Program-made: the position numbers and the translations under genes | Notes under the pieces: generated by a model | The model's input: only the letters and a program-made list of their open reading frames with translations | Told to the model about the DNA's origin: nothing | The model's database searches: none | Source of the DNA: Microbacterium testaceum | Lineage (GTDB): Bacteria; Actinomycetota; Actinomycetes; Actinomycetales; Microbacteriaceae | DNA length: 64,000 nt | Reading direction: 5' to 3' | Assembly: GCF_020781835.1 (NCBI RefSeq) | Contig: NZ_JAJGNJ010000005.1 | Span: 124,001 to 188,000 of the forward strand | Part shown: positions 39,009 to 49,728 of the stretch, one piece after another | Numbering within the stretch: position 1 is the first letter of the stretch | How the letters are laid out: the number at the start of each line of letters is the position of its first letter

Positions 39009-40412
39009 ATGACGCGCCTGCACGACCTGTCGCTCGTCGCACAGGTCGCGGCTCTGCGCGACGGGGCGCTGGTCCCCCGTGACCTGGTCGAGCACTACCT
39101 CGCGCGCATCGACCGTCTCGCCGGCCTCGGCGCCTTCGCGGAGGTGACACCGGATGCCGCGCGCCTGCGCGCGCAGGACCTCGCCGACGCGTCGGATCGC
39201 GGTCCGCTGTGGGGCGTTCCGCTCGCCGACAAGGATCTCGTCGCGCGGGCGGGGGTCGCGACCCGCTACGGCTCGCGCTCCCGCGTGGACGTCGTGCCCG
39301 CGGCATCCGACCCCCTCGCCGCGGCCCTCGACGCCGCGGGAGCGATCAACGTCGGGAAGACGAGCACCTCGGAGTTCGGGCTGACGGGCTTCACCGAACC
39401 GCTCATCCACGCGCCCGCGCGCGATCCGTGGCGGCCGGAGGCGGGTGCCGGAGGATCGAGTGGCGGGGCTGCGGTCGCCGTCGCCGCGGGCCTGCTTCCA
39501 GCCGCGGTCGGGTCGGACGGCGGCGGATCCATCCGTATCCCGTCCGCGACCGTCGGGGTCGTGGGGCTGAAGCCCTCGCGCGGACGCCTTCCCATCGGGT
39601 CGGGGTTCGACTCCCCCGACGGGCTGTCCGTGACCGGTCCGATCACGCGGACGGTCGAGGATGCCGGGCTGCTCCTGGACGCGCTCGTGGGCCTGGCGCC
39701 TTTCACCTACGCCACCGCAGCGCCGGGGCGCGGGCCGTTCGTCGAGGCCGCCCGTCGACGGGCTTCGGGCCTGCGTGTCGGCGTCACGACCGTCTCCCCC
39801 TGGGACGACGACGAGGACATCGCCCTCGACCCTGCGGCCCGCGCGTCCTTCGACACCGCCGCCGCATGGCTGAGCGACGCGGGACACGCCGTGACCGACG
39901 CCGACTGGCATCCGTTCGGCTATCCCGCGTTGTTCCGCGTGCTGTGGCGCGCCAGCGCGGCGAGGATCCCGCTGAGCGACACGGACATGGCCCTCGTCGA
40001 GCCGCTGACGGCGTGGCTGGTGCGGGAGGGACGGGAGCTGCCCGCGCTCGAACTCCTCGGCGGCCTCACCGCGGCGCGCGCGTTCGAGCGACGCACGATC
40101 GCGGACTTCTCCGCGTTCGACGTCGTCCTGACCCCGGCGCTCGCGCAGTCGCCGCGCCCCGTCGGCTGGTACGCCGGGCACGACCCCGAACGCACGTTCG
40201 CGATGCAGGTCGAGTACGCGCCGTACTCCAGCTTCGTCAATGTCGCGGGGCTGCCCGCGCTCACGCTGCCGGTGACCACGGATGCCACCGGCCACCCGGT
40301 CTCGGTGCAGCTGGTCGGGCGGCCCGGTGGCGAAGCGACCCTGCTGTCGCTGGGCGCGGAGCTCGAGGCCCGCCGCGGGCCGCTCCCCCACCCTCCGTCC
40401 TGGGACGCCTGA
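39009..40412 (+). CDS. amidase-signature family amidohydrolase
   Basis: Cytosolic amide hydrolase with the Ser-cisSer-Lys triad: Lys75 in 'GVPLADKDLV', cis-Ser150 in 'GAGGSSGGAA' and nucleophile Ser174 in 'SDGGGSIRIPSA'. 467 aa, family length. Substrate cannot be read from sequence; related proteins include indoleacetamide, aryl-amide and Glu-tRNA(Gln) amidases, but the lack of gatB/gatC neighbours argues against GatA. Has its own leaderless-type promoter and ends at palindromic element C. Confidence 0.9.
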   Translation: MTRLHDLSLVAQVAALRDGALVPRDLVEHYLARIDRLAGLGAFAEVTPDAARLRAQDLADASDRGPLWGVPLADKDLVARAGVATRYGSRSRVDVVPAASDPLAAALDAAGAINVGKTSTSEFGLTGFTEPLIHAPARDPWRPEAGAGGSSGGAAVAVAAGLLPAAVGSDGGGSIRIPSATVGVVGLKPSRGRLPIGSGFDSPDGLSVTGPITRTVEDAGLLLDALVGLAPFTYATAAPGRGPFVEAARRRASGLRVGVTTVSPWDDDEDIALDPAARASFDTAAAWLSDAGHAVTDADWHPFGYPALFRVLWRASAARIPLSDTDMALVEPLTAWLVREGRELPALELLGGLTAARAFERRTIADFSAFDVVLTPALAQSPRPVGWYAGHDPERTFAMQVEYAPYSSFVNVAGLPALTLPVTTDATGHPVSVQLVGRPGGEATLLSLGAELEARRGPLPHPPSWDA

Positions 40413-40443
40413 GCCCGGCGGTCACACAGGCCTGCCGCCCCGC

Positions 40444-40514
40444 GCACAACTCCGGCAAACCCGGCCCGCGCGCCGCCCTGCTCACCAGCGCAGACGAATC
40501 TGCCGGAGTTGTGC
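40444..40514. repeat. intergenic palindromic element, copy C
   Basis: Perfect 14-bp inverted repeat: gcacaactccggca (40444-40457) and tgccggagttgtgc (40501-40514), enclosing 43 nt, with outer ccgcccc/ggggcgg arms allowing a longer stem. Same length and end sequence as elements at 4404 and 7613. Lies at the convergent junction of the amidase gene and prfA, between whose stops it is the only structured sequence. Confidence 0.75.
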
Positions 40515-40542
40515 GGGCCGCACAGGGGCGGATGCCGGGGGC

Positions 40543-41634
40543 TCAGCCCTCGGACAGAGCCGCGAGCCGCGCCTCCTCGTCGGCGGTGATCGCCGACTCG
40601 ATGATCGGGCCGAGGGCGCCGTCCATCACCTGATCGAGGTTGTAGGCCTTGTACCCCGTGCGGTGGTCGGCGATGCGGTTCTCGGGGAAGTTGTACGTGC
40701 GGATGCGCTCCGAACGGTCCATCCCGCGGATCTGCGAACGGCGCGCATCGGCGGCCTGCGCGTCGCGCTCCTCCTGCTGCCGGGCGAGCAGTCGGGCGCG
40801 GAGCACGCGCATGCCCGCCTCGCGGTTCTGCAGCTGCGACTTCTCGTTCTGCATCGACACGACGATGCCCGTGGGCACGTGCGTGATGCGCACCGCCGAG
40901 TCGGTCGTGTTCACCGACTGCCCCCCGGGGCCGGAGGAACGGAACACGTCGATCTTGAGATCGTTGGGGTCGATCGCGATCTCCTCCGGCTCGTCGACCT
41001 CGGGGAACACCAGCACGCCCGTCGTCGAGGTGTGGATGCGCCCCTGCGACTCGGTCGCGGGCACGCGCTGCACGCGGTGCACGCCGCCCTCGTACTTCAG
41101 GTGCGCCCACACGCCCTGCGCCGGGTCGCTGGAGGATCCCTTGATCGCGACCTGGACGTCCTTGTATCCGCCGAGGTCCGACTCGTTGCGCTCGAGGAGC
41201 TCGGTCTTCCACCCCATGGACGCCGCGTACTGCAGATACATCCGCAGCAGGTCGGCGGCGAACAGCGCGCTCTCGGCGCCGCCCTCGCCGGCCTTGATCT
41301 CCATGATCACGTCGCGGGCGTCGTCCGGGTCGCGCGGGATCAGCAGCCGCCGCAGGCGCTCCTGGCTCTCGTCGAGGCGTTCCTCGAGCGCCGGGACCTC
41401 CTCGGCGAACGCGGCGTCCTCACGCGCGAGCTCGCGCGCGGCATCCAGGTCGTCCGACGCGGACTGCCACGCCTCGTAGGCGTGCACGATCCGGTTGAGT
41501 TCCGCGTAGCGACGGTTGACGCGCTTCGCGCGTGCCGCATCGGCGTGCACGGCCGGGTCGTTCAGCTCGAGCTCGACCTGCCGGTGCTCGTCGATCAGCC
41601 CGCGAACGGACTCGAGGATGCCGGAATCCGACAC
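40543..41634 (-). CDS. prfA: peptide chain release factor 1
   Basis: Class-I release factor for UAA and UAG. 363 aa. Contains the tripeptide-mimic region near '[13 protein letters not shown]', the universal GGQ motif in '[16 protein letters not shown]' (the glutamine modified by PrmC), and the PVT-type anticodon region. Ends 3 nt after rho in the same strand order rho-prfA; prmC, its usual next gene, is displaced to 33965. Confidence 0.97.
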   Translation of the reverse strand: MSDSGILESVRGLIDEHRQVELELNDPAVHADAARAKRVNRRYAELNRIVHAYEAWQSASDDLDAARELAREDAAFAEEVPALEERLDESQERLRRLLIPRDPDDARDVIMEIKAGEGGAESALFAADLLRMYLQYAASMGWKTELLERNESDLGGYKDVQVAIKGSSSDPAQGVWAHLKYEGGVHRVQRVPATESQGRIHTSTTGVLVFPEVDEPEEIAIDPNDLKIDVFRSSGPGGQSVNTTDSAVRITHVPTGIVVSMQNEKSQLQNREAGMRVLRARLLARQQEERDAQAADARRSQIRGMDRSERIRTYNFPENRIADHRTGYKAYNLDQVMDGALGPIIESAITADEEARLAALSEG

Positions 41635-41637
41635 GGC

Positions 41638-43776
41638 TCAGCGGATGCCGTTGTCGTGCCCGTTGTCTCCGCGCGCGGGAGCCGGGATCGACTTCTGCAT
41701 CTGGACGAGGAACTCGACGTTGGACTGCGTCTCCTTGAGCTTGCCGAGCACGACCTCGAGTGCCTGCTGGGGATCGAGCCCCGCGAGGGCGCGCCGCAGC
41801 TTCCAGGTGATCTTGACCTCGTCGGGCGAGAGCAGCATCTCTTCGCGTCGCGTGGAGGACGCGTTGACGTCGACGGCGGGGAAGATGCGCTTGTCCGCCA
41901 GCTGACGGTTCAGGCGCAGTTCGCTGTTGCCCGTGCCCTTGAACTCCTCGAAGATCACGTCGTCCATCTTCGAGCCGGTCTCGACGAGGGCCGTCGCGAG
42001 GATCGTGAGCGATCCGCCGTTCTCGATGTTGCGCGCGGCGCCGAAGAAGCGCTTGGGCGGGTACAGCGCCGAGGCGTCGACACCGCCGGTGAGCACGCGG
42101 CCCGACGTCGGCGCCGAGAGGTTGTAGGCCCGGCCCAGGCGCGTGATCGAGTCGAGCAGCACGACGACGTCGCGGCCGAGTTCGACCAGGCGCTTCGCCC
42201 GCTCGATGGCGAGCTCGGCGACGGTGGTGTGGTCTTCCGCGGGACGGTCGAACGTCGAGGCGATGACCTCGCCCTTGACCGTTCGCTGCATGTCGGTGAC
42301 CTCTTCGGGGCGCTCGTCGACGAGCACGACCATGAGGTGGACCTCGGGGTTGTTGTGCGCGATCGCGTTGGCGATCTGCTGCAGCACGATCGTCTTGCCC
42401 GCCTTCGGCGGCGCGACGATGAGTCCGCGCTGGCCCTTGCCGACCGGGGCGACCAGGTCGATCAGACGCTGCGTGAGCTTCTCGGGAGCGGTCTCCATGC
42501 GGAGGCGCTCCTGCGGGTACAGCGGCGTCAGCTTGCCGAACTCGACGCGGGCGGCGGCGTCCTCGACGGACAGACCGTTGATCGAGTCGACCTTCACCAG
42601 CGCGTTGTACTTCTGGCGGCTGGACTGCTCGCCCTCGCGCGGCTGCTTGATGCTGCCGACGACCGCGTCGCCCTTGCGCAGGTTGTACTTCTTGACCTGA
42701 CCCAGCGACACGTACACGTCGCTCGGACCGGGGAGGTAGCCGGTCGTGCGGACGAAGGCGTAGTTGTCCAGGACGTCGAGGATGCCTGCGATCGGGATCA
42801 GGACGTCGTCCTCGCCGATCTCGCTCTCGAACTCGTCGCCGGTCGTCGCCTGGCCGCGACGCTTGTTGCGCTGCCGGTTGCGACCGCCCGCCTGGTTCTG
42901 CTGCTGGGCCTGCTGACCGTTCTGCGCGGGGGCCTCGGGCTCCTCGGCCGTGGCGGCCGGAGCAGGAGCCGCGGCGTCGGCGTTGTCGGACTTGTTGCGG
43001 TTGCGATTGCGTGAGCGGCTCCGGCTGCGGCTGCGCGACGGGGTCTCGGACGACTCCTCGGCGCCGTCGTTGTCGGCACCGGATGCCGTCGACTCGCCGT
43101 TCGTCTCGGCGTCGGCCTCGGCGGAGGCATCGGTGGCCTCGGCGGAGGCATCGGTGGCTTCGGCGGCGGTCGCGTCGTCCGCGGGTGCCTCGGCCGCAGC
43201 GTCGAGGGCGGGGGCGTCTTCGGCGGCGGGTGCGGGCGTCTCGGCTGGAGCGTCAGAGGTGGCCGCATCGGCGGGTGCCGCATCGGCGGGCGACTCGGCG
43301 GGGCTCTCCTCGGCGGGAGCGCTCTTGGCGCGGCGCGGAGCGCGCTTGCGGGGCGCGCGCGCCGGCTTGGCGGGGGCCTCTTCGGCTGCGGGCTGCTCGG
43401 CCGGGGCGGCCGTGGACTCTTCGGTGGCCGGGGCGGCCGCGGCTTCCTCGGCGGCGGGCTCCACGGCCGGGGTGGGCTCCTCGTCCGCAGGGGCGGCGTC
43501 GGCGGCGGATGCACCGTCGGCGGGGGCCTCCTCGGCGGCCGGCTCATCGGTGGTCGACGGCGCGTCGGCTGCCACGGCGTCATCCGCGGGGGCGTCGGTC
43601 TCGGCTTCCGGCGTCTCGGCGGCTGCCGACTCCTCCGCAGCCGGGACGGCGTCGCCCTCGGCCTCGACGGGGGTGTCGAACAGTGTGTCGTCGGCGGGAG
43701 CGGCGGACTGCTCCTCGGTCGGGTTCTCGGCGCCCTCGAGCGCGTCAACGGGCTGGGTCTCGGAGATGGACTCCAC
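41638..43776 (-). CDS. rho: transcription termination factor Rho with long disordered N-terminus
   Basis: Hexameric RNA helicase that ends transcription. 712 aa. The conserved core starts near residue 325 ('[24 protein letters not shown]', RNA-binding cold-shock fold) and includes Walker A '[12 protein letters not shown]', '[14 protein letters not shown]' and the Q-loop. The first ~310 residues are Ala/Pro/Glu/Asp-rich and predicted disordered, with basic [14 protein letters not shown] (137-150) and RS/RN repeats ([13 protein letters not shown], 247-261). I see no N-terminal Rho_N helical domain. A tandem 21-bp repeat codes for ATDASAE twice. Start ATG at 43776. Confidence 0.93.
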   Translation of the reverse strand: MESISETQPVDALEGAENPTEEQSAAPADDTLFDTPVEAEGDAVPAAEESAAAETPEAETDAPADDAVAADAPSTTDEPAAEEAPADGASAADAAPADEEPTPAVEPAAEEAAAAPATEESTAAPAEQPAAEEAPAKPARAPRKRAPRRAKSAPAEESPAESPADAAPADAATSDAPAETPAPAAEDAPALDAAAEAPADDATAAEATDASAEATDASAEADAETNGESTASGADNDGAEESSETPSRSRSRSRSRNRNRNKSDNADAAAPAPAATAEEPEAPAQNGQQAQQQNQAGGRNRQRNKRRGQATTGDEFESEIGEDDVLIPIAGILDVLDNYAFVRTTGYLPGPSDVYVSLGQVKKYNLRKGDAVVGSIKQPREGEQSSRQKYNALVKVDSINGLSVEDAAARVEFGKLTPLYPQERLRMETAPEKLTQRLIDLVAPVGKGQRGLIVAPPKAGKTIVLQQIANAIAHNNPEVHLMVVLVDERPEEVTDMQRTVKGEVIASTFDRPAEDHTTVAELAIERAKRLVELGRDVVVLLDSITRLGRAYNLSAPTSGRVLTGGVDASALYPPKRFFGAARNIENGGSLTILATALVETGSKMDDVIFEEFKGTGNSELRLNRQLADKRIFPAVDVNASSTRREEMLLSPDEVKITWKLRRALAGLDPQQALEVVLGKLKETQSNVEFLVQMQKSIPAPARGDNGHDNGIR
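43115..43156. repeat. tandem 21-bp repeat inside rho
   Basis: Two perfect adjacent copies of gcctcggcggaggcatcggtg (43115-43135, 43136-43156), followed by a degenerate third. It encodes the repeated ATDASAE segment of the disordered Rho N-terminus, so it is likely a slippage-driven length-variable site. Confidence 0.8.
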
Positions 43777-43931
43777 GAGTGCTCCTCAGAAATGAAACAT
43801 GGTCAGATCGCGGGGTATCGCTGCAGAGCGCAGGCGACGACTCACACCAGCGGTTCGGGAGACTGCAGCCGAGACCGGGTACGCGATTTGTTGCGGATTT
43901 CGCAGGTGGTGCAGAGGCTCAGATTCGCGTG

Positions 43932-44864
43932 CTAGGCGGAACCCTCTGCGCGCTTCACTGTACCACCCTTGACGTCCACGGCGAGCATGAGCGCCTGCCA
44001 CGGGGTGTCGACGACGGATGCGGTAAGCTCCGCCGCGGCCACGCGCTGACCCGGCCCGTCGGCGAGCACGAGGACGCTCGGCCCGGCACCGGAGACGACG
44101 GCGGCGTACCCCTCGGCCCGCAACGCGCGCACCAAGCGATCGGTTTCGGGCATGGCCTGCGCTCGATAGTTCTGGTGCAGCTTGTCCTCGGTCGCCGCCA
44201 TCAGCAGTTCCGGACTCTGGGTCATCGCCGCGATCAAGAGGGCCGAACGCGAGACGTTGAACACCGCGTCCTCCCGCGGCACCTGCAGCGGCTGCAGGCT
44301 CCGCGCCACCGCCGTCGACATCGTGAAGCTCGGCACGAGCACCAGCGGTGCGACGCCGCGGTGCACGATGAGCTGCTTGTGCTGCGGTCCCGTGGCATCC
44401 ATCCACGCGATCGTCAGACCGCCGAAGAGGCCCGGAGCGACGTTGTCGGGATGCCCCTCCATCTCGGTCGCCAGGCGCAGCAGGTCGACGTCGCTGAATT
44501 CGACCTCGCCGTCCAGCAGCCCCTTCGCGGCGAGGATGCCGGACACGACCGCCGCTCCCGACGAACCCATTCCGCGCCCGTGCGGGATGACGTTGTGCGC
44601 CACCAGACGCAGACCCGGGAGCTCGCGCCCGACCGACGCGTAGGTGTGCGCGATCGCGCGCACCACGAGGTGCGATGCGTCGCGCGGCACGTCGGCCGTG
44701 CCCTCCCCGGTGACCTCGATCTCGAGGCGACCGGGCTCGAGCGCCTCGACGGTCAGCTCGTCGTACACGCTCAACGCGAGTCCGAGGGTGTCGAAACCCG
44801 GACCGAGGTTGGCGCTGGTCGCCGGCACACGGACCGCGACACGGCGCCCGAGGGCTGCGGTCAC
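43932..44864 (-). CDS. thrB: homoserine kinase
   Basis: GHMP-family kinase phosphorylating homoserine. 310 aa from a GTG at 44864 that overlaps the thrC stop (GTGA). GHMP motifs are present: '[21 protein letters not shown]', '[18 protein letters not shown]' and C-terminal '[15 protein letters not shown]'. Second-to-last gene of threonine synthesis; immediately follows thrC. Confidence 0.95.
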   Translation of the reverse strand: MTAALGRRVAVRVPATSANLGPGFDTLGLALSVYDELTVEALEPGRLEIEVTGEGTADVPRDASHLVVRAIAHTYASVGRELPGLRLVAHNVIPHGRGMGSSGAAVVSGILAAKGLLDGEVEFSDVDLLRLATEMEGHPDNVAPGLFGGLTIAWMDATGPQHKQLIVHRGVAPLVLVPSFTMSTAVARSLQPLQVPREDAVFNVSRSALLIAAMTQSPELLMAATEDKLHQNYRAQAMPETDRLVRALRAEGYAAVVSGAGPSVLVLADGPGQRVAAAELTASVVDTPWQALMLAVDVKGGTVKRAEGSA

Positions 44865-45943
44865 TCGGCCACCGGCTTCAGGTCGAGGACCGAGGCGACC
44901 TCCGAGGTGGTCGCGTCGACGACGGTCGGCTGGACCTCGCTGCCGTCGGCCTGGCGCAACGCCCACTGGGGGTCTTTCAGGCCGTGGCCGGTGACGGTCA
45001 GCACGACCTTTGCTCCGGCGGGGACGACACCGGCCTCGGCCCGGTCGAGCAGACCGGCGACGCTGATGGCCGAGGCGGGCTCGACGAACACGCCGACCTC
45101 ACCCGCGAGGATCTTCTGCGCCGCGAGGATGCGGTCGTCGTCGATCGCGCCGAACCAGCCGTCGGTGGCATCCCGGGCCTCGAGGGCGAGGTTCCACGAC
45201 GCGGGGTTGCCGATGCGGATCGCGCTGGCGATCGTCTCGGGGTTCTTCACGACCTCGCCGCGCACGAGCGGCGCAGAACCGGCGGCCTGGAAACCGAACA
45301 TGCGCGGCACGCGCGTCGCGACGCCACGGTCGGCCTCTTCGCGGTAGCCGCGCGAGTAGGCGGTGTAGTTCCCGGCGTTGCCGACGGGGATGAAGTGGAA
45401 GTCGGGGGCGTCGCCCAGCTGCTCGACGACCTCGTACGCCGCGGTCTTCTGCCCCTCGATGCGGTCGGGGTTGACGGAGTTGACCAGGTGCACCGGGTAG
45501 TGGTCGGCGAGCTCGCGCGCGATCTCGAGGCAGTCGTCGAAGTTCCCGCGGATCTGGATCAGACGGCCGTTGTGCGCGACGGCCTGGCTGAGCTTGCCCA
45601 TCGCGATCTTGCCCTCGGGAACGAGCACCGCGGCGGTGATGCCCGCGTGGGCCGCATAGGCCGCCGCCGAGGCCGAGGTGTTGCCGGTCGAGGCGCAGAT
45701 GACGGCCTTGGCGCCGTGCTCGACGGCGCGCGAGAGCGCGACGGTCATGCCGCGGTCCTTGAACGACCCGGTGGGGTTCATCCCCTCGAACTTCACCCAC
45801 ACGTCGGCGCCGGTGCGGCGCGAAAGAGCGGGTGCCGGGATGAGGGGCGTCCCGCCCTCGCCGAGCGTCACGACGGTGGAGGTGTCGGTGACGCCCAGCC
45901 GGTCGGCGTACTCGCGGAGGACTCCGCGCCAGACGTGTGCCAT
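44861..45943 (-). CDS. thrC: threonine synthase
   Basis: PLP enzyme converting O-phosphohomoserine to threonine. 360 aa. PLP Lys is in '[13 protein letters not shown]', with '[15 protein letters not shown]' and phosphate loop '[11 protein letters not shown]'. A class II (short) threonine synthase by length. The ATG lies 1 nt past the hom stop; stop overlaps thrB. Confidence 0.96.
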   Translation of the reverse strand: MAHVWRGVLREYADRLGVTDTSTVVTLGEGGTPLIPAPALSRRTGADVWVKFEGMNPTGSFKDRGMTVALSRAVEHGAKAVICASTGNTSASAAAYAAHAGITAAVLVPEGKIAMGKLSQAVAHNGRLIQIRGNFDDCLEIARELADHYPVHLVNSVNPDRIEGQKTAAYEVVEQLGDAPDFHFIPVGNAGNYTAYSRGYREEADRGVATRVPRMFGFQAAGSAPLVRGEVVKNPETIASAIRIGNPASWNLALEARDATDGWFGAIDDDRILAAQKILAGEVGVFVEPASAISVAGLLDRAEAGVVPAGAKVVLTVTGHGLKDPQWALRQADGSEVQPTVVDATTSEVASVLDLKPVAE

Positions 45944-45944
45944 G

Positions 45945-47273
45945 TCAGTTCCCTTCCACGCGCAGTACGGAGACCACGCGCTCGACGACGCCGCTCGCGG
46001 CGAGACGCTGGACGGTCTCGCTCAGGTCTTGCTCGCGGGCCTGATGTGTTCCGATGACCAGACGCGCCGATCCGCCGGCGGCGGAGTCGGCATCCGGCTC
46101 GATGACGGTCTGCTCGACGGTCGCGATCGACACGCGCCCCTCGCTGAGGATGCCGGCCACCGTGGCGAGCACGCCCGGCTGATCGTCGACCTCGAGCGTG
46201 ATCTGATAGCGCGTGATGACGCGACCGATCGGCACGGTGGGGAGGTTGGCGCGCGTGGATTCGCCCACACCCACGCCCCCGGCGATGTGCCGGCGCGCGG
46301 CCGAGACGACGTCGCCCAGCACGGCGGAGGCCGTCTGCACGCCGCCGGCGCCGGCACCGTAGAACATCAGGTCGCCGGCGGCCTCGGCCTGCACGAACAC
46401 GGCGTTGTTCGCGCCGTGGACGCTCGCGAGGGGGTGCGACCGCTCGACCAGTGCGGGGTAGACGCGCACCGAGATCGACTCGCTCGCCTCGCCTTCGGCG
46501 GCCGCCAGTCGCTCGCACACCGCGAGCAGCTTGATGACGTAGCCGGCGTGGCGCGCGGACTCGATCATCGCGGCGTCGATCTGGGTGATGCCCTCGCGAT
46601 GCACGGCATCCAGGGGAACGGCCGTATGGAACGCCAGGCTCGCCAGGATCGCGGCCTTCTGCGCGGCGTCGTAGCCCTCGACGTCGGCGGTGGGATCGGC
46701 CTCGGCGTACCCGAGCGCCTGAGCCTGCGCCAGCACGTCGGCGAAGTCGGCGCCCTCGGTGTCCATGCGGTCGAGGATGTAGTTCGTCGTGCCGTTGACG
46801 ATTCCCATGATGCGCACGACCCGGTCGCCGGCGAGCGAGTCGCGCAGCGGCCGGATGATCGGGATGGCGCCCGCGGCGGCCGCCTCGTAGTAGACCTCGG
46901 CCCCGACCTGATCGGCCGCCTCGAAGATCTCGGAGCCGTGCGTGGCCAGCAGCGCCTTGTTCGCCGTGACGACGTCCGCGCCGGAGTTGATGGCCTGGAG
47001 CACCTGCGTGCGTGCCGGCTCGATCCCGCCCATGAGCTCGATGACGATGTCGGACCCGACGATGAGGGTCTCGGCGTCCGTGGTGAACAGCTCGCGCGGG
47101 AGATCGGCGTCGCGCTTGCCGTCGACGTTGCGGACGGCGATGCCGGCCAGTTCGAGGTTCGCGCCTGCCCGGTCGGCCAGTTCGGCGCGGTGCTTGAGCA
47201 GCAGGTCGGCGACCTGCGAGCCGACGGCACCGGCGCCCAGCAGCGCGACGCGCAGTGTGCGGTAGTCGGTCAT
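45945..47273 (-). CDS. hom: homoserine dehydrogenase
   Basis: NAD(P)-dependent reduction of aspartate semialdehyde to homoserine. 442 aa: N-terminal Rossmann '[18 protein letters not shown]', catalytic region with '[14 protein letters not shown]' and '[23 protein letters not shown]', and a C-terminal ACT domain ('[27 protein letters not shown]') for threonine feedback. ATG overlaps the lysA stop (ATGA). Confidence 0.97.
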   Translation of the reverse strand: MTDYRTLRVALLGAGAVGSQVADLLLKHRAELADRAGANLELAGIAVRNVDGKRDADLPRELFTTDAETLIVGSDIVIELMGGIEPARTQVLQAINSGADVVTANKALLATHGSEIFEAADQVGAEVYYEAAAAGAIPIIRPLRDSLAGDRVVRIMGIVNGTTNYILDRMDTEGADFADVLAQAQALGYAEADPTADVEGYDAAQKAAILASLAFHTAVPLDAVHREGITQIDAAMIESARHAGYVIKLLAVCERLAAAEGEASESISVRVYPALVERSHPLASVHGANNAVFVQAEAAGDLMFYGAGAGGVQTASAVLGDVVSAARRHIAGGVGVGESTRANLPTVPIGRVITRYQITLEVDDQPGVLATVAGILSEGRVSIATVEQTVIEPDADSAAGGSARLVIGTHQAREQDLSETVQRLAASGVVERVVSVLRVEGN

Positions 47274-48718
47274 TCGGTGTCTCCGTGGGATGGTGCGGCC
47301 GAGCCGCGGGACGAGGAGGAGGGGGATGCCGCGACACCCACGTCGCGGGACAGCAGGTCATCGACGGTCTCGCCGCGCACGATCACGCGCGCCTGCCCGT
47401 CGCGGACCGCGACGACGGGGGGACGCGGTGTGTAGTTGTAGTTGCTCGCGAGGGAGAAGCAGTACGCGCCGGTGGCCGGAACGGCCAGCAGATCGCCCGG
47501 AGTGACGTCGCCGGGGAGGTACTCGGCATCCACGACGATGTCGCCGGACTCGCAGTGATGCCCGACCACCCGCGACAGCGCCGGCGCCGCGGCGCTCGTG
47601 CGCGAGACGATCCTCGCCGAGAAGTCGGCGCCGTACAGGGCCGGGCGGGCGTTGTCGCTCATCCCGCCGTCGACACTGACGTAGGTGCGCTCGAGGTCCT
47701 CGCCGATCGTGACCTTCTTCACGGTTCCGACCTCGTACAGCGTCACCCCGGCCTGGCCGACGATCACACGCCCGGGCTCGCAGGCGACATCGGGCATCGG
47801 GATGCCGCGGACCGCGCACTCATCGGCGATCGCGTCGAGGATGCCCTCGGCGATGTCCTCGATCGGACGGGGGTCGTCGACCGACGTGTACGAGATGCCG
47901 AAACCGCCCCCGACGTTGAGCACGGGGATCTCTCCCCCCGCCCGCAGATCGGCGTGCAGGTCGACCAGGCGGGCAGCGGACTCGCGGAACCCGGCGGAGT
48001 CGAAGATCTGCGATCCGATGTGGGCGTGCAGTCCGACGAAGCGCAGGCTCGACAGCTCGCGGATACGGGCGACCGCCTCGGCGGCACCCTCGAGGGAGAA
48101 CCCGAACTTCTGGTCTTCGTGCGCGGTGGCCAGGAACGCGTGCGTCTCGGCATGGACGCCCGTGCGGACGCGCACGAGGACCGGCTGCACCGCGCCGCGA
48201 CGGTCGGCGATCGCGGCGAGGCGCTCGATCTCGATGGGACTGTCGACGACGACCGAGCCGATGCCGACCTCGACCGCCCGCTCCAGCTCCGCGACGCTCT
48301 TGTTGTTGCCGTGGAAGCCGAGGCGCGACGGGTCGGCGCCGCCGGCGAGGGCGACTTCGAGCTCTCCGCGCGTGCAGACGTCGACGGCCAGCCCCTCCTC
48401 CGTGACCCAGCGCACCACCTCGGTCGAGAGGAACGCCTTGCCGGCGTAGTAGACGCGGGACCGGATGCCATGGCGCGCGGCGGCGGCGGCGAAGGCGTCA
48501 CGGGCCCGACGGGCGTGCGCGCGCACCTCGTCCTCGTCCAGGACGTACAGCGGTGTCCCGAATCGGTCGCGAAGGTCGAACACCGATACCCCGCCGACCT
48601 CGACGGAACCGTCGCCGACGCGCTGCGCCGAGGCGGGCCAGACAGGGGCGACGAGCTCGTTCGCTTCGGCCGGGGCGATGAGCCACTCGGGCACGAGCGC
48701 GGAGTGCGAGGCGGACAC
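47270..48718 (-). CDS. lysA: diaminopimelate decarboxylase
   Basis: PLP enzyme making lysine from meso-DAP. 482 aa. PLP Lys in 'VYYAGKAFLSTEV'; 'HAHIGSQIFD', 'NVGGGFGISY', 'EPGRVIVGQAG' (phosphate-binding and Glu) and 'GHHCESGDIV' (catalytic Cys region) mark the alanine-racemase-like fold. Immediately upstream of hom with an ATGA overlap. The 237 nt before it contain a possible -10 (tagact) but no other recognisable element. Confidence 0.96.
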   Translation of the reverse strand: MSASHSALVPEWLIAPAEANELVAPVWPASAQRVGDGSVEVGGVSVFDLRDRFGTPLYVLDEDEVRAHARRARDAFAAAAARHGIRSRVYYAGKAFLSTEVVRWVTEEGLAVDVCTRGELEVALAGGADPSRLGFHGNNKSVAELERAVEVGIGSVVVDSPIEIERLAAIADRRGAVQPVLVRVRTGVHAETHAFLATAHEDQKFGFSLEGAAEAVARIRELSSLRFVGLHAHIGSQIFDSAGFRESAARLVDLHADLRAGGEIPVLNVGGGFGISYTSVDDPRPIEDIAEGILDAIADECAVRGIPMPDVACEPGRVIVGQAGVTLYEVGTVKKVTIGEDLERTYVSVDGGMSDNARPALYGADFSARIVSRTSAAAPALSRVVGHHCESGDIVVDAEYLPGDVTPGDLLAVPATGAYCFSLASNYNYTPRPPVVAVRDGQARVIVRGETVDDLLSRDVGVAASPSSSSRGSAAPSHGDTE

Positions 48719-48955
48719 GGAGGAACCAATCGGGTTTTGCGGCGACGCGACGGCCGCGGATCACGGCTCCTGCCCTCGCGGGGCGTCACGCGACAGGCAG
48801 TCCTTGCAGTCTAGGGCACGGCATATGCCGCCCCCGTCCCACGTCCTCGCCGGACGCCCGTGCGGGCACCGCCGGCGCGGGGCCCGGGTGACGGCCAAGG
48901 CGCCGGCCGCACTCGTCGAGTCGGGCCCGACCCGCGTCTCTCGCGGAGCCGTCGA

Positions 48956-49726
48956 TCAGTCGCAGGTGCCGTTCTGCTGCAGCGCCGGATCGTTGAGCAG
49001 ACGGCCGTCGACGGCGAATGTCGCGACGACGTCTTGGCCCTGGACGGTCACGGAATCCAGGGCGAGCCCGGCGGGGAGGCGGTCCGCGATGCACAGGCTC
49101 CACGTCTGCAGCGCGCTGTCGGCGACGCCGCCGAGCTGACCCCGCAGCGTCTCCGCATCGACCCTGTTCCCGCCGAGGTCGAACGAGGTGGGCGTCAGGG
49201 TGAGGTCGCCGTCCGTGGCACCCGGGGTGACGGAGATCCCGACGGGGACGGGGATGCCGAACACCGAGAACTCCGTCGACAGGGTCAGATCGGGCGCGGC
49301 CGTGTCGACCGTGTCGGCCGGGAAGTTCGGGATCTGCGACAGAAGGGCGCGCACCTGATCGGGATCGAGGCGCACCGACGCCCAGCCGCCGGCTGCCGGG
49401 CCGCCACCTCGGACCGGCACGTCCTGCAGGTCGACCCGCACGTCACCGGTCAGCGGGCCCAGAGCGACGTCGGGAGCCGACACCGCGACCTCGCCCAGAC
49501 GTCCGGCCGCCAGCTGCGGCAGGACGATGCCCGGAACCTCCACGTCGACCTGCTGATCGGCGGGAAGGCCGACCTGTGTGACGACGAGCGACCGCACGGT
49601 GCTCGCGACCGCCGTCCGGGCGATCACCTCGGCGGCCACGAGGACCCCCGCGATCACGACGACGACGATCGCGACGATCGCGATCGTGCGCCCGGTGCGG
49701 CGGCGGGGGTGCGCGGCATCCGTCAT
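48956..49726 (-). CDS. DUF2993-like (LmeA-type) membrane-anchored protein
   Basis: 256-aa protein with an N-terminal single transmembrane helix ('TIAIVAIVVVVIAGVLVAA') and an extracellular domain resembling DUF2993, the fold of mycobacterial LmeA, a phospholipid-binding protein of cell-envelope glycolipid synthesis. Family-typical pieces are the 'VDVEVPGIVLPQLAAGRLGEVAVSAPDV' strand and 'LCIADRLPAGLALDSVTVQGQDVV'. Function here unproven. ATG at 49726, 2 nt after argS. Confidence 0.7.
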   Translation of the reverse strand: MTDAAHPRRRTGRTIAIVAIVVVVIAGVLVAAEVIARTAVASTVRSLVVTQVGLPADQQVDVEVPGIVLPQLAAGRLGEVAVSAPDVALGPLTGDVRVDLQDVPVRGGGPAAGGWASVRLDPDQVRALLSQIPNFPADTVDTAAPDLTLSTEFSVFGIPVPVGISVTPGATDGDLTLTPTSFDLGGNRVDAETLRGQLGGVADSALQTWSLCIADRLPAGLALDSVTVQGQDVVATFAVDGRLLNDPALQQNGTCD

Positions 49727-49728
49727 GA

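Noticed and set aside
39009..40412. GatA subunit of the tRNA amidotransferase
   Set aside because: No gatB or gatC neighbours and separate promoter; generic amidase more likely.
43777..43931. Possible RNA or peptide gene between rho and thrB
   Set aside because: Only 155 nt, no convincing frame or stable structure; probably the rho promoter and leader.
48719..48955. Lysine riboswitch or leader peptide before lysA
   Set aside because: No riboswitch consensus and no Lys-rich short frame could be found on the minus strand.
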